Notes: generated from the sequence alone by a model not told the origin. 64,000 bases of DNA from Fredinandcohnia onubensis (GCF_031181385.1 NZ_JAPSKV010000003.1:1-64000), one strand, 5' to 3'. Numbered from the stretch's first letter, positions 1-10,422 are shown. Numbers and translations: made by a program.

Positions 1-120
1 AACCCTTTAGGGTTAGCCGGAAAAGTAGTGCGGTTGGCGAACTTTCAGAGCCCTTTGAAGGGCTGGCCAGTAACGAAGGCTTTCAGCCGCAGAACAAACC
101 ACCCGTTCTCACGGGTGGTT
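1..120 (+). mobile_element. 3' (right) end of a TnpB-type IS200/IS605-like element, omega-RNA-like scaffold; element truncated by window edge
   Basis: Series of hairpins: AACCCT-TT-AGGGTT (1-14), AGCCCT-TTGA-AGGGCT (49-64), GGCT-TTC-AGCC (79-89), and a terminal 10-bp stem AACCACCCGT-TCTC-ACGGGTGGTT (97-120). This layout resembles TnpB right-end/omega-RNA scaffolds. The tnpB ORF itself is not in the window. Confidence 0.65.
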
Positions 121-985
121 ATGATTTCGATTGTAATGTAAAGATGGAGATTTCAGGTTTTGCTAGAAATCGTAATGGAAGCCTAGTTGTTCCAAGTCCC
201 CGATTGACATAGAGGAACATTTTAGTAGCACCAATTTCATGGGCACCCTCATAATAGATACTTCCAAGTGGGGGAGTAATCAGTGGGCCTACAAATGGTA
301 GCTGAATTTGTCCACCATGACTATGACCAGATAGTTGCAAATGTGCTCCCACTTCAGCTGCTCGGTCAGCAATATCTGGCTCATGAGCAAGTAGAATTGT
401 ATAACTAGAAGAATCTACGTTTTGAAAGGCTTGTTCAAAACTAGGACGTCCAAGCATGACATCATCTAATCCCACAATGGTAATTTTTGAATCTCTCAAA
501 TAAATTTCCTTCGAACTGTTCATTAAGAGTGTAAAATCGGTTTGTTCCATTAGTTGTTTATATATCTCAGATCCGTAACCCCCATGGTCATGGTTACCGT
601 ATATGGCAAATTTCCCAAGAGGAGCTTCTAACCGTTTTAGGATCGGGATGAGATGATTGGCAGCTGCATATTTATTAGGCTCATCCATTAAATCTCCGGT
701 GAAAAATAGAAGATCCGGTTTGTAACTGTTTATTTGATCGACGAGGTGAGTTAGTTGTTCTAGTGTGTAATAATGCCCAACATGAGTATCACTAAATTGA
801 ACAATCCTTAGATTGTCAAAGTCTTTTGGAATAGTAGGATGTACAATTTTATGAGACGTGATATCTAGCTGTTTCGGCTCTAAATATCGGGCATACCAAT
901 ACCCGAAAGAGGACGCAATTGCAATTGTTGCTGTTGTGGCAAACGCCCGTTTAATAAATTGTCGTCTTGTATATTTTTTTGCCAT
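119..985 (-). CDS. ykuE: YkuE-like metallophosphoesterase with twin-arginine signal
   Basis: Start at internal Met giving MAKKYTRRQFIKRAF (RR motif). Metallophosphoesterase motifs FSDTHVG, GDLMD, YGNHDHG, LSGHSHGGQ. Followed by the ykuJ/ykuL/ccpC synteny. Confidence 0.85.
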   Translation of the reverse strand: MAKKYTRRQFIKRAFATTATIAIASSFGYWYARYLEPKQLDITSHKIVHPTIPKDFDNLRIVQFSDTHVGHYYTLEQLTHLVDQINSYKPDLLFFTGDLMDEPNKYAAANHLIPILKRLEAPLGKFAIYGNHDHGGYGSEIYKQLMEQTDFTLLMNSSKEIYLRDSKITIVGLDDVMLGRPSFEQAFQNVDSSSYTILLAHEPDIADRAAEVGAHLQLSGHSHGGQIQLPFVGPLITPPLGSIYYEGAHEIGATKMFLYVNRGLGTTRLPLRFLAKPEISIFTLQSKS

Positions 986-1292
986 CCTAACCGCCAACCT
1001 ATTCATTATAATCAATTAAAGCTATGAAACTAGTGTAGCATATTCATATTCACTTAAATTTTAAATATGTATTACAGTTGTAAACAATACTAATGACGTA
1101 AGCTGTTTTCTCATCTTGTATGTCAAAATTCATTCTTTTTTTCACTAGATTTATGAATTTATTGTTTGTATGTATATAAACATGTCAAAATCTGCAATTA
1201 TTTAACGAACGATTCATATCCACGGGCACTTGAGAACTTGTTAAAATGAGGGTACTTGTACATAACCAGTCACTTAATGAAAGGATGATAAT

Positions 1293-1934
1293 TTGAGCAA
1301 GCGAATCTCACTACTACTCATTGTCATTTGTTTAATCGGACTAGTTTCTGTTCCAACAGCTAAAGCGTCATCTAATCAGCCTCTTTCACAAGATGAAGTG
1401 TTCACATTCTTACAAGAAGCATTTCAGGCGCAATCTTCATTAACAGCTGAATTTCGTACCTATGAAGAAGTTCAGCAAGTTCTTGCTCCTTTTTTCCGTT
1501 CAGATTATGCAAACACATTTTTAGAGGAGAATTTAATAAAGGAAAAAGATGGGTATATTGTGTATGGATCAGATTTTGCCCTCTACTTTGTTCCGTTTTA
1601 TTCGTATACAGATGAAACCAAAATTTTATTCGATCAAAATAAAAAGAAGATTTTTGTCTATGAGTTATTTAAAGCCCCAGAGTCAGGTCCGGTTGCTTAT
1701 AAAGATCATTATGAAGTCATCACGATTGAAAAAATAAACTCAAACTGGCTTATTACAGATTTACAAATACAAGATGAAGCTCCCATTGTAAAAGATACTG
1801 CTACACAAAAGGAAACGATAAACCAGGATTCAAAATTATTAACATGGAATCCTTTTAAAACCACGATTTATTCTTTACTAGAAATGGATAATCGAACATT
1901 CACTCACTTTGGATTTTATAAAGGCATCTTCTAA
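1293..1934 (+). CDS. putative secreted protein (DUF3993-like)
   Basis: TTG start after AAAGGATG. N-terminal signal peptide MSKRISLLLIVICLIGLVSVPTAKA. Confidence 0.6.
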   Translation: MSKRISLLLIVICLIGLVSVPTAKASSNQPLSQDEVFTFLQEAFQAQSSLTAEFRTYEEVQQVLAPFFRSDYANTFLEENLIKEKDGYIVYGSDFALYFVPFYSYTDETKILFDQNKKKIFVYELFKAPESGPVAYKDHYEVITIEKINSNWLITDLQIQDEAPIVKDTATQKETINQDSKLLTWNPFKTTIYSLLEMDNRTFTHFGFYKGIF

Positions 1935-1940
1935 ATATCA

Positions 1941-1980
1941 AAGAAAAATAGAAATCCCATTTGGGGTTTCTATTTTTCTT
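1941..1980. terminator. bidirectional Rho-independent terminator
   Basis: AAGAAAAATAGAAATCCC-ATTT-GGGGTTTCTATTTTTCTT between convergent genes. Confidence 0.85.
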
Positions 1981-2926
1981 TTTGTAGGGAATCAATAATT
2001 CCCATCGCACAAATATCAAGGTCGAGGCTAAGAATTTCGTATACTTCATGATGTCTTGGAACATTCTTTTCATCAAGATAAGCTGTGATTTCCTTTAAAA
2101 TCAATCCTTTAATAAAATCTTTATGTTCACCTTCAGTTGCTGACGGATGTTTGATAAACGATTGCTTCCCAGCATTCACAAAAATAGGTAACCATAGATG
2201 GAGTTGATTGAACACTTCATTCACATTTGTTGACATCCCGTAATGGCCAAAATAAATAGCGGAGACACCAATTTCATTCACTTTTTTTGCAGATTCGAGC
2301 ATTGCATCAGGCCGGAATTGATTAGGAGATGTCGAAGGCAAATACAACTCAATATTTTCTTTGGCTAGTTCATGATAATAAATGCCGATTGTGTCACCTG
2401 TAAAAATTCCGTTGCTAACAGGGTCATAAATACTAAAATGATGATTGGCGTGACCTGGTGTATCGTAAAAAACAAGGCTACAATTCCTGCCAATTTCAAG
2501 CTCTTCCTGATCCGATTTTACAATTAATTTTTCCTCAGGAATTGGCAATATTGGATCAAACAAAGAATCAAAACTTTTCCCATATACAGTCTTAGCTCCA
2601 GCAATCAAACGAATTGGGTCACTCAAATGTCTTGCACCTTTAGGATGGACAACGACCTTTGCATTTGGACAATGCTGTAATAGGAGGCCAGCTCCTCCAG
2701 CATGGTCTAAATGAATATGGGTTACAATAATATACTGAACATCAAATGGATCAATATCTAGCTCTTTAAAAGCCTCTATAATGTACGGTATAGAAGGACT
2801 TGCACTTGTTTCAACAATTGTAATTTTCTCCTCTTTCATTATGTACGAACCTGTTCGAGCCTCTCTTCCCAAATCATGTGCGTCAATTAGAAATATTCGC
2901 TCATTTAGTTGTGTTATATTTCCCAT
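1970..2926 (-). CDS. MBL-fold metallo-hydrolase
   Basis: Metallo-beta-lactamase motif THIHLDHAGG, GHANHH, TGDT, FGHYG. Confidence 0.85.
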   Translation of the reverse strand: MGNITQLNERIFLIDAHDLGREARTGSYIMKEEKITIVETSASPSIPYIIEAFKELDIDPFDVQYIIVTHIHLDHAGGAGLLLQHCPNAKVVVHPKGARHLSDPIRLIAGAKTVYGKSFDSLFDPILPIPEEKLIVKSDQEELEIGRNCSLVFYDTPGHANHHFSIYDPVSNGIFTGDTIGIYYHELAKENIELYLPSTSPNQFRPDAMLESAKKVNEIGVSAIYFGHYGMSTNVNEVFNQLHLWLPIFVNAGKQSFIKHPSATEGEHKDFIKGLILKEITAYLDEKNVPRHHEVYEILSLDLDICAMGIIDSLQKEK

Positions 2927-3107
2927 GTTCTCCTCCCACTTTTTTATTGTTTCATCGCTAATTTTATTGTATTGTTACATAGTAGTTACTGTAAAGGTAT
3001 TGAAAGAAATATTCTGAATATATAAGTCCGTGAGGAAAATGGTCAATACCGTGGATAGAAGAGAGGATATTGCTCAATCCTAAAAGTAGAGAAAGGAGAG
3101 GCTACAT

Positions 3108-3344
3108 ATGTCACAGTTACAAGGAATCATATCTCGTCTTATTAGCCTTCAGGAAAATGCAAACGGTGGGGAGCCTCCACAACGTTTTTTTGAAGTAAAT
3201 GGTGAAAGAAAATGTAGTGTTAAGTATTTTAACAAAACAAGTACATTTGAACTTGAAGTATACCAGCAAGGGGAAAAGCCCAAAACATATCAATTCGATA
3301 ATATTGACATGATTGCAATTGAAATTTTCGATCTAATTAGCTAA
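3108..3344 (+). CDS. ykuJ: YkuJ family protein
   Basis: 78 aa, RBS GGAGAGG, recalled similarity to YkuJ and synteny. Confidence 0.8.
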   Translation: MSQLQGIISRLISLQENANGGEPPQRFFEVNGERKCSVKYFNKTSTFELEVYQQGEKPKTYQFDNIDMIAIEIFDLIS

Positions 3345-3356
3345 TCACACTTCTTA

Positions 3357-3384
3357 GGCCCGGCACTGTGCCGAGCCTTTTTCT
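3357..3384 (+). terminator. Rho-independent terminator
   Basis: GGCCCGGCAC-T-GTGCCGAGCC followed by TTTTTC. Confidence 0.8.
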
Positions 3385-3526
3385 TCCTTCTAAAGTACTA
3401 ACTCTAAATCACCCCTTAAATAATACAAGTTCTCCCCCTAAAATTATGGTAAAATAAAAGAGGAGAATGAAAATTGAATTCTGGTAATATATGAAAATAA
3501 TTACAATGTGAGGTTGTGAGGCTTAC

Positions 3527-3964
3527 ATGTTTGGTCTTCAAAATGAAAATCTATTTGAAACAACAATTAAAGACTTGCTCATTCCTGCAGATAAAGTAGC
3601 TCACGTTCAAATCGGGAATAGCTTAGAGCACGCACTACTTGTCCTTACAAAAACAGGATATACCGCAGTCCCCGTATTGGACCCAAAGTATAAGCTGCAT
3701 GGCTTGATTAGTTCAACACATATTCTAGACTCGATCCTCGGATTAGAACGAATTGAATTTGAGCGTTTAGAGAAAATGAAGGTTGAAGAAGTCATGAACA
3801 GGGAAATTCCGCGATTAAATTTAAATGATAATGTCATAAAGGGTCTTCAATTAGTCATCGATCACTCATTTGTCTGTGTTGAAAATGATGATTTAGTATT
3901 TGAAGGAATTTTTACACGTCGTGCTATTCTAAAACAATTCAATAAACAATTAAAAATTAAATAA
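3527..3964 (+). CDS. darB: CBS-domain c-di-AMP-binding protein (YkuL/CbpB/DarB)
   Basis: Two CBS repeats. Recalled similarity to B. subtilis YkuL. Lies between ykuJ and ccpC. Confidence 0.85.
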   Translation: MFGLQNENLFETTIKDLLIPADKVAHVQIGNSLEHALLVLTKTGYTAVPVLDPKYKLHGLISSTHILDSILGLERIEFERLEKMKVEEVMNREIPRLNLNDNVIKGLQLVIDHSFVCVENDDLVFEGIFTRRAILKQFNKQLKIK

Positions 3965-4079
3965 GTTATTTGAAATCCTCCATGCTGATATGGAGGATTT
4001 TTTCTGTGTATAATGATAATTTGTAATAAATCATTTATACTATAAGTAAAACTTATACCTGTGTGCAGGAGGAAACAAT

Positions 4080-4958
4080 GTGCAATTTTCCGAATTTCAA
4101 TTATTAGTCGTACTTTCATCTGAATTAAATATGAGAAAAGCATCTGAACGTTTATTTGTTACACAACCTGCGTTATCCCAGCGCTTACAATCGATTGAAA
4201 AAGCATGGAACACAAAAATATTTATTCGTTCACAAAAAGGACTCACACCAACACCTGCTGGAGAAAAAATAATTGATTTTGCAAAAGAGGTTGTTGAGAA
4301 AGAAGAAAAAATACGGGAGCAGCTACAAGGGCTCAATCAAGAAGTGCACGGGACCCTTAAAATTGCGTGTGCGTCCATTATTGGACAAAATTGGCTTCCA
4401 AAGGTATTAAAAAAATATGTAAATAAATATCCACATGCTAAAATTTCATTAATTACCGGCTGGAGTAGTGAAATATTAAAAAATCTCTATGATGACACTG
4501 TACATATTGGAATCATCCGTGGCAAACCCGACTGGAAAGGTGCGAAACACCATCTATTAACCGATACGATGTATATGGTTGATACAGAAATCCAAAAAAT
4601 CGAACAGGTGTGGGAAACAGATCGACCGTTTATTCAATTTAAAAGTGACTCAACCTATTATCAAGAAATTCAAGAATGGTGGCACCGTACCTTTCAATCA
4701 ACACCACGTCGCACCATCGTGGTTGACCAAATTGAAACATGTAAGCAAATGACCTTAAATGGTATTGGTTATGCAATATTACCATCTGTCACTTTAAATG
4801 ATGATGAAACAAAAAACATTTATAAAATTCCATTAATGAATGAGAATAACGAACCAATGAAACGCGATACATGGTTGGTTGGTTATGATTATGCATTTGA
4901 ACTTAAACAAGTCCAAGCATTTGTTGAGATGATTAAAGAAAACATAGATTCTTTATAA
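4080..4958 (+). CDS. ccpC: LysR-family regulator CcpC-like
   Basis: GTG start. N-terminal HTH NMRKASERLFVTQPALSQRLQSIEKAWNTKIFIRSQKGLTPTPAGE is typical of CcpC. Confidence 0.85.
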   Translation: MQFSEFQLLVVLSSELNMRKASERLFVTQPALSQRLQSIEKAWNTKIFIRSQKGLTPTPAGEKIIDFAKEVVEKEEKIREQLQGLNQEVHGTLKIACASIIGQNWLPKVLKKYVNKYPHAKISLITGWSSEILKNLYDDTVHIGIIRGKPDWKGAKHHLLTDTMYMVDTEIQKIEQVWETDRPFIQFKSDSTYYQEIQEWWHRTFQSTPRRTIVVDQIETCKQMTLNGIGYAILPSVTLNDDETKNIYKIPLMNENNEPMKRDTWLVGYDYAFELKQVQAFVEMIKENIDSL

Positions 4959-5064
4959 ATTGATTTTTAATAATCGTTATCGTGCTGAATTCAATCCACG
5001 AATATGTGTAGAATAATCACAGTCTGATTGTGACAAATTACATATATGAGGAGGTGGATGATTA

Positions 5065-5313
5065 ATGGCGAAAATTGGTGTTGAAGGTTCTCTAACAAAT
5101 GTTCAGCAGGCTCTTCAAGAAAAAGGCTATGAAGTTGTTCAGCTAAAACAGGAAAGTGATGCACAAAACTGTGACTGTTGTGTTGTTACAGGCCTAGATT
5201 CGAATGTAATGGGAATGGCTGATACTGTCATGAAAGGGCCAGTCATTGAAGCAAACGGACTATCTGCTGACCAGGTTTGTCAACAAGTAGAAAGTCGTTT
5301 AGGACAGGCGTAA
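5065..5313 (+). CDS. ykuS: UPF0180 family protein YkuS
   Basis: [39 protein letters not shown]. Confidence 0.85.
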   Translation: MAKIGVEGSLTNVQQALQEKGYEVVQLKQESDAQNCDCCVVTGLDSNVMGMADTVMKGPVIEANGLSADQVCQQVESRLGQA

Positions 5314-5331
5314 ACACAGATAGACGAAATG

Positions 5332-5363
5332 ACGAGACTAGGTATTTCACCTAGTCTTTTTTT
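5332..5363 (+). terminator. Rho-independent terminator
   Basis: AGACTAGGT-ATTTC-ACCTAGTCTTTTTTT. Confidence 0.8.
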
Positions 5364-5583
5364 ATGAATCCATCGTTTATCAAAAAATATATTATAAAAT
5401 TGTAAAGATTATATAATTTTTAAAAAACGACGGCTTTTTACTTGAATCGACAGCAACCTCTTTGTTAAACTAGTCATTGTTGATAGCGATGACCCAATGT
5501 ATAAACTGTATAAAGCTGGTTAAACTTGGATATTGGTGTTAGCATTATCAATCTATTTATAAAAAATATTGGAGGTCTTACAT

Positions 5584-6132
5584 ATGGCAGAACGTATGGT
5601 AGGTAAACAAGCTCCTCGTTTTGAAATGGACGCTGTTATGCCAAATAAAGAATTTGGTAAAGTTAGTCTTGAAGAGAACATGAAAAACGATAAGTGGACA
5701 GTATTATTTTTCTATCCAATGGACTTCACTTTCGTATGTCCTACAGAAATTACGGCAATGTCTGATCGTTACGATGAATTTGAAGACCTAGATGCTATCG
5801 TTATCGGCGCTTCTACGGATACAATTCATACTCACTTAGCTTGGATTAACACTGACCGTAAAGACAATGGGTTAGGGGATCTTAACTATCCACTAGCTGC
5901 AGACACTAACCATGCTATTTCTAAAGAATACGGTGTTCTAATTGAAGAAGAAGGTATTGCATTACGTGGTCTATTCATCATCAGCCCAGAAGGGGAAATG
6001 ATGTATTCTGTCGTTAACCACAACAACATTGGTCGTGATGTTGACGAAACTTTACGTGTTCTTCAAGCATTACAGACTGGTGGCCTTTGCCCTGCTAACT
6101 GGAGACCTGGTCAAGCTACACTAAATGTCTAA
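5584..6132 (+). CDS. ykuU: 2-Cys peroxiredoxin (YkuU)
   Basis: AhpC/TSA motif FYPMDFTFVCPTE and resolving Cys GGLCPANW. ATG at 5584 after TTGGAGGTC. Confidence 0.9.
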   Translation: MAERMVGKQAPRFEMDAVMPNKEFGKVSLEENMKNDKWTVLFFYPMDFTFVCPTEITAMSDRYDEFEDLDAIVIGASTDTIHTHLAWINTDRKDNGLGDLNYPLAADTNHAISKEYGVLIEEEGIALRGLFIISPEGEMMYSVVNHNNIGRDVDETLRVLQALQTGGLCPANWRPGQATLNV

Positions 6133-6202
6133 TATATAACAAATAACAACAGGGTCTAACGGATGTTAGGCCCTTTAATCCATAATTTGGAGGATAAAAT
6201 CG

Positions 6203-6658
6203 ATGAAATTACGTGATCAAATGCCTGAGCTTAATGGAGAAAAAGCTTGGTTAAATGGTGAAGTTAGTAAAGCTGACCTTGTTGGTGAAAAACCAACCCT
6301 CATTCATTTTTGGTCAATCAGCTGTGGGCTTTGTAAAGAAGCAATGCCACAGGTAAATGAATTCCGTGACCAATATCAGGACAAGTTAAATGTTATTGCT
6401 GTTCATATGCCAAGGTCAGAAAATGATCTTGATTTAGATGAAATCAAGCAAGTTGCCGAGCAGCATAATATCACTCAACCAATCTTTGTTGATAGTGATC
6501 TTAAATTAAATGATAAGTTCGAAAACCAATATGTCCCTGCTTATTATGTATTTGATAAAGAAGGAAAGCTTCGTCATTTCCAAGCAGGCGGTAGTGGCAT
6601 GAAAATGTTAACCAAACGTGTTAACCGTGTATTAGAAGAAACTCAAAATGCTGAATAA
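6203..6658 (+). CDS. ykuV: thiol-disulfide oxidoreductase (YkuV-like)
   Basis: Thioredoxin fold with CGLC active site (WSISCGLCKEAMP). Adjacent to ykuU. Confidence 0.85.
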   Translation: MKLRDQMPELNGEKAWLNGEVSKADLVGEKPTLIHFWSISCGLCKEAMPQVNEFRDQYQDKLNVIAVHMPRSENDLDLDEIKQVAEQHNITQPIFVDSDLKLNDKFENQYVPAYYVFDKEGKLRHFQAGGSGMKMLTKRVNRVLEETQNAE

Positions 6659-6827
6659 TAATGAGGTTTGCTCATGAGGCTAAGTCAAATTGACTTAGCC
6701 TTTATTTATTTTTAGATAAAATATTTAACATTTTCTGAAAATGCACTAGATATTTATTTCGAAAACCGATATATTATATGTTACGTACAATTTAGGTTTT
6801 TTATGGAAACACCGAGGGGGGACTTAT

Positions 6828-8582
6828 ATGGATACTTTTAGGAAGTTAAAGGGGTTTTATTGGCCGTACCGGAAATATTTTTTCTGGTCATTATTTGCCA
6901 TGATTTTTGTGACAGGAATTACAGTTGTTTATCCAATCGTGCTTCAGGTAACCATAGATGAGGTTATCCGGGCAGGAAATTATCAGTATGTACCATATCT
7001 TGCATTCGGATTTATTGCCATCATGCTAATTAAAGGGTTAGCTACATATTTCAACCAGTATTTAGGGGATTTATTTGGCATAACTGCTGTTTATAAGGTA
7101 AGAAATGCCTTATATGAAAAACTACAACGACTACCTTTTAGTTATTATGATAATGCAAAAACAGGAGACTTAATGTCACGTTTAACTGCAGACGTTGAGG
7201 GAATTCGATTCTTCCTTTCATTTGGATTTGCCGAACTACTTCGTTTTACACTTTTAATTGTTTTCAGTTTAATCGTGATGTTTTCGTATTCCATTCCACT
7301 TACATTGGTAACAATTATGGCATTACCGTTTCTAGCGATTGTTGTTTATCGTTTCGATAAGCGAGTCCACCCAGCATTTCGTAAGGTAAGAAAAACATTT
7401 GGCCGTTTGAATACGAATGTACAAGAAAATATCAGCGGGATTAATACGGTTAAATCATTATCACGAGAAGAGTTTCAAATCAATAAATTCAACGACTCCA
7501 ATGAAGATTACCGAGATGTTTCACTAGCGACCTCAAAGATTTGGGCAAAGTTTTTCCCGTTAATGGAGTTTATTGGAAATGTTTGTGTTGTCGCTTTACT
7601 CTCTTATGGTGGATATTTAGTAATTGGCGGGTCAGTATCATATGGGGAACTCGTTGCATTTTTTAGTTTAGTTTGGTACCTGCTTAACCCAATTATGAAC
7701 CTTGGTTTTATCATTAATATGTTTTCGCAAGCGAAGGCATCTGGCGAACGTTTACTAGAGATACTTGAAGCAGATGAAAAAATTATCGATCAAAATGATG
7801 TTGTAAAAAGTGATAGTTTGCAGGGGCATGTAGAATTTAAAGATGTTACATTAAAGTATACAGAGGATGATGAGGCAGCATTACAGTCGATTTCATTCAC
7901 AGCTGAACCAGGCAAGGTTATTGGGTTAATAGGGGCAACAGGCTCTGGGAAAACAAGTATTACTCAGCTAATGACAAGATTTTATGAGCCGGTAAAGGGC
8001 CAAGTCTTTATTGATGGAAGAGATGTTTCAGACTACTCCATTTCTACGTTAAGGAGTAATATTGGATTTGTCATGCAGGAATCATTCTTATTCTCATCCA
8101 CAATTCGTGCAAATATTGCTTATGGCAAACCTAATGCTTCGATGGAAGAAATTATTGATGCTGCAAAAAGGGCCCAAGCGCATGAGTTTATTATGGAGCT
8201 TCCAAACGGATATGATACGATGCTTGGTGAACGTGGTATGGGATTATCAGGCGGACAAAAGCAACGAATTGCAATAGCAAGGTCAATCTGCATTGATCCT
8301 AGTATTCTTATTTTAGATGATGCAACAAGCGCGGTAGATATGGAAACTGAATTTTCAATTCAACAAGCCTTAAAGGAAGTAATGAAGGGGCGGACTACAA
8401 TTATCATTGCACATCGAATTTCTTCTTTGAAACATGCTGATGAAATTTTGGTATTAGATAATGGAGCGATTGTTGAACGTGGGACACACGAGGAGTTATT
8501 GAAAAATGAAGGACCATATCAACGCATATATGATATTCAGTATAAGGATCAAAAAGTTGTCCTTCAGTCACAAGTAGGTTAG
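6828..8582 (+). CDS. yknU: ABC transporter ATP-binding/permease half-transporter
   Basis: TM domain plus Walker A GATGSGKTS, signature LSGGQKQR, Walker B ILILDDATSAVD. Confidence 0.85.
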   Translation: MDTFRKLKGFYWPYRKYFFWSLFAMIFVTGITVVYPIVLQVTIDEVIRAGNYQYVPYLAFGFIAIMLIKGLATYFNQYLGDLFGITAVYKVRNALYEKLQRLPFSYYDNAKTGDLMSRLTADVEGIRFFLSFGFAELLRFTLLIVFSLIVMFSYSIPLTLVTIMALPFLAIVVYRFDKRVHPAFRKVRKTFGRLNTNVQENISGINTVKSLSREEFQINKFNDSNEDYRDVSLATSKIWAKFFPLMEFIGNVCVVALLSYGGYLVIGGSVSYGELVAFFSLVWYLLNPIMNLGFIINMFSQAKASGERLLEILEADEKIIDQNDVVKSDSLQGHVEFKDVTLKYTEDDEAALQSISFTAEPGKVIGLIGATGSGKTSITQLMTRFYEPVKGQVFIDGRDVSDYSISTLRSNIGFVMQESFLFSSTIRANIAYGKPNASMEEIIDAAKRAQAHEFIMELPNGYDTMLGERGMGLSGGQKQRIAIARSICIDPSILILDDATSAVDMETEFSIQQALKEVMKGRTTIIIAHRISSLKHADEILVLDNGAIVERGTHEELLKNEGPYQRIYDIQYKDQKVVLQSQVG

Positions 8583-8596
8583 GTAGGTGAGATTAT

Positions 8597-10414
8597 ATGT
8601 CAAAAAATGAAAAACAAGATATAAAACATCGTTTCCATTATTCCACGGATCAAGCGATTGAAAAACCGTTTAACTGGAAACAAATGCTCAGATTACTAGG
8701 CTATATGAAACCGTATTCCAAGAATTTACTGCCTTTAGCAATAATCATGGTTTTATTGACAACCGCTGTAAGGTTAATCGCACCTATACTAATTGGGAAA
8801 TATACAATTGACCACGCGATTGCGAATAAAGATACAGATTTATTACTGGTCTTAGTTACAACGATTGCTGGGTTATATGCAATTAATTATATTGCGAACA
8901 TTTATCGAATCAAATGGACCAATATGCTTGGTCAAAATATTATTTACGATTTACGAAAGCATCTTTTTACACATGTTCAAGGACTATCACATCGATTCTT
9001 TGATAAGCGTTCAGCAGGATCTATTTTGGTTAGAATCTTAAATGACGTGAACTCTCTTCAGGAATTATTCACGAATGGGGTTATTAATCTGTTAATGGAT
9101 TTTGTGCTCCTGTTCGGGGTCATTTTTATTCTTTTTGGCTTAAGTCCAAAGCTTACATTGGCGATCTTAATTATCCTGCCATTGATGGTATTAATTACAA
9201 CTAAATTAAGAAGAAAAATTAGAAGATCTTGGCAAACAGTAAGAATTAAGCAATCCATGCTTAACTCGCATTTAAATGAAAGTATTCAAGGGATTCGTGT
9301 GACACAAGCATTTACTCAGGAAAAAGAAAATATTGAGTTCTTTGATGGTATTAATAATCAAAACTATGAAAGTTGGAGAGATGCTACCCAGAAAAATGCG
9401 ATGTTCCGTCCATTTGTTGAAATGACAAATGCGGTTGGAACAGCAATTTTGATTTGGTTCGGGGCTATGCTAATCCAAGCTGACGGACTAACAATTGGGG
9501 TTTTCGTCTCCTTTGCCTTTTATTTAGGGATGTTCTGGGAGCCTATTTCACGTTTAGGTCAAGTATATAATCAATTGCTCGTGGGGATGGCTTCTTCTGA
9601 ACGTATTTTCGAATTTATTGATGAAAAGCCAATTGTTGGTGAAAAAGAAAATCCAATTCACTTGTCTGATATTAAAGGGAAGATTGAATTCGATCAAGTG
9701 GAATTCGCATATGACGAAAGTCGAAAAGCCTTGAAAGGCATTTCCTTGACGATAGACGCAGGTCAAACCATCGCCCTTGTGGGTCATACTGGTTCAGGTA
9801 AAACGACGATTGCTAACCTGATTAGCCGTTTCTATGATGCAACAGCTGGGGAAGTAAAAATTGATGGAATCAATATAAAAGAATTATCCCTCCAGAGTGT
9901 ACGTTCTCAAATAAGTGTAGTCTTGCAAGATACGTTTATCTTCTCTGGTACGATAAAAGACAATATCCGGTTTGGGAGACCAGACGCAACTGATGAAGAG
10001 ATAATAGCCGCTGCACAAGCAGTCGGTGCCCATCAGTTTATTGAGAAACTTGTAAATGGGTATGACACAGAAGTTGAGGAAAGAGGGAATATCTTATCAG
10101 TTGGGGAACGACAATTATTATCTTTCGCTCGTGCGCTACTTGCAGATCCGAAAATCTTGATTCTAGATGAAGCAACTGCAAGTATTGATACCGAAACAGA
10201 AGTCAAAATTCAACAGGCTTTAAAACAATTACTAAAGGGTCGTACAGCAATCATCATTGCCCATAGACTCTCGACTATTCGTGAAGCTGATAATATTTTC
10301 GTATTAGACCATGGTGAAATCATTGAACAAGGAAATCACCATGAATTAATGAACCAGCAAGGTGAATATTTTGGATTAGTAAAAGCACAGTTTAAGATGC
10401 TTGAGGCAATGTAG
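8597..10414 (+). CDS. yknV: ABC transporter ATP-binding/permease half-transporter
   Basis: Walker A GHTGSGKTT, signature LSVGERQL, Walker B ILILDEATASID. Only 14 nt downstream of its partner. Confidence 0.85.
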   Translation: MSKNEKQDIKHRFHYSTDQAIEKPFNWKQMLRLLGYMKPYSKNLLPLAIIMVLLTTAVRLIAPILIGKYTIDHAIANKDTDLLLVLVTTIAGLYAINYIANIYRIKWTNMLGQNIIYDLRKHLFTHVQGLSHRFFDKRSAGSILVRILNDVNSLQELFTNGVINLLMDFVLLFGVIFILFGLSPKLTLAILIILPLMVLITTKLRRKIRRSWQTVRIKQSMLNSHLNESIQGIRVTQAFTQEKENIEFFDGINNQNYESWRDATQKNAMFRPFVEMTNAVGTAILIWFGAMLIQADGLTIGVFVSFAFYLGMFWEPISRLGQVYNQLLVGMASSERIFEFIDEKPIVGEKENPIHLSDIKGKIEFDQVEFAYDESRKALKGISLTIDAGQTIALVGHTGSGKTTIANLISRFYDATAGEVKIDGINIKELSLQSVRSQISVVLQDTFIFSGTIKDNIRFGRPDATDEEIIAAAQAVGAHQFIEKLVNGYDTEVEERGNILSVGERQLLSFARALLADPKILILDEATASIDTETEVKIQQALKQLLKGRTAIIIAHRLSTIREADNIFVLDHGEIIEQGNHHELMNQQGEYFGLVKAQFKMLEAM

Positions 10415-10422
10415 AAAACCAT

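Noticed and set aside
5360-5580. Possible PerR/Fur-type box in the AT-rich region upstream of ykuU
   Set aside because: Best match TTATAAAATTGTAAA has several mismatches to TTATAATNATTATAA in an already very AT-rich stretch; not distinguishable from background.
8062-8277. 71-aa ORF inside yknU-like gene
   Set aside because: Alternative frame of the ABC nucleotide-binding domain; no RBS and no homology.
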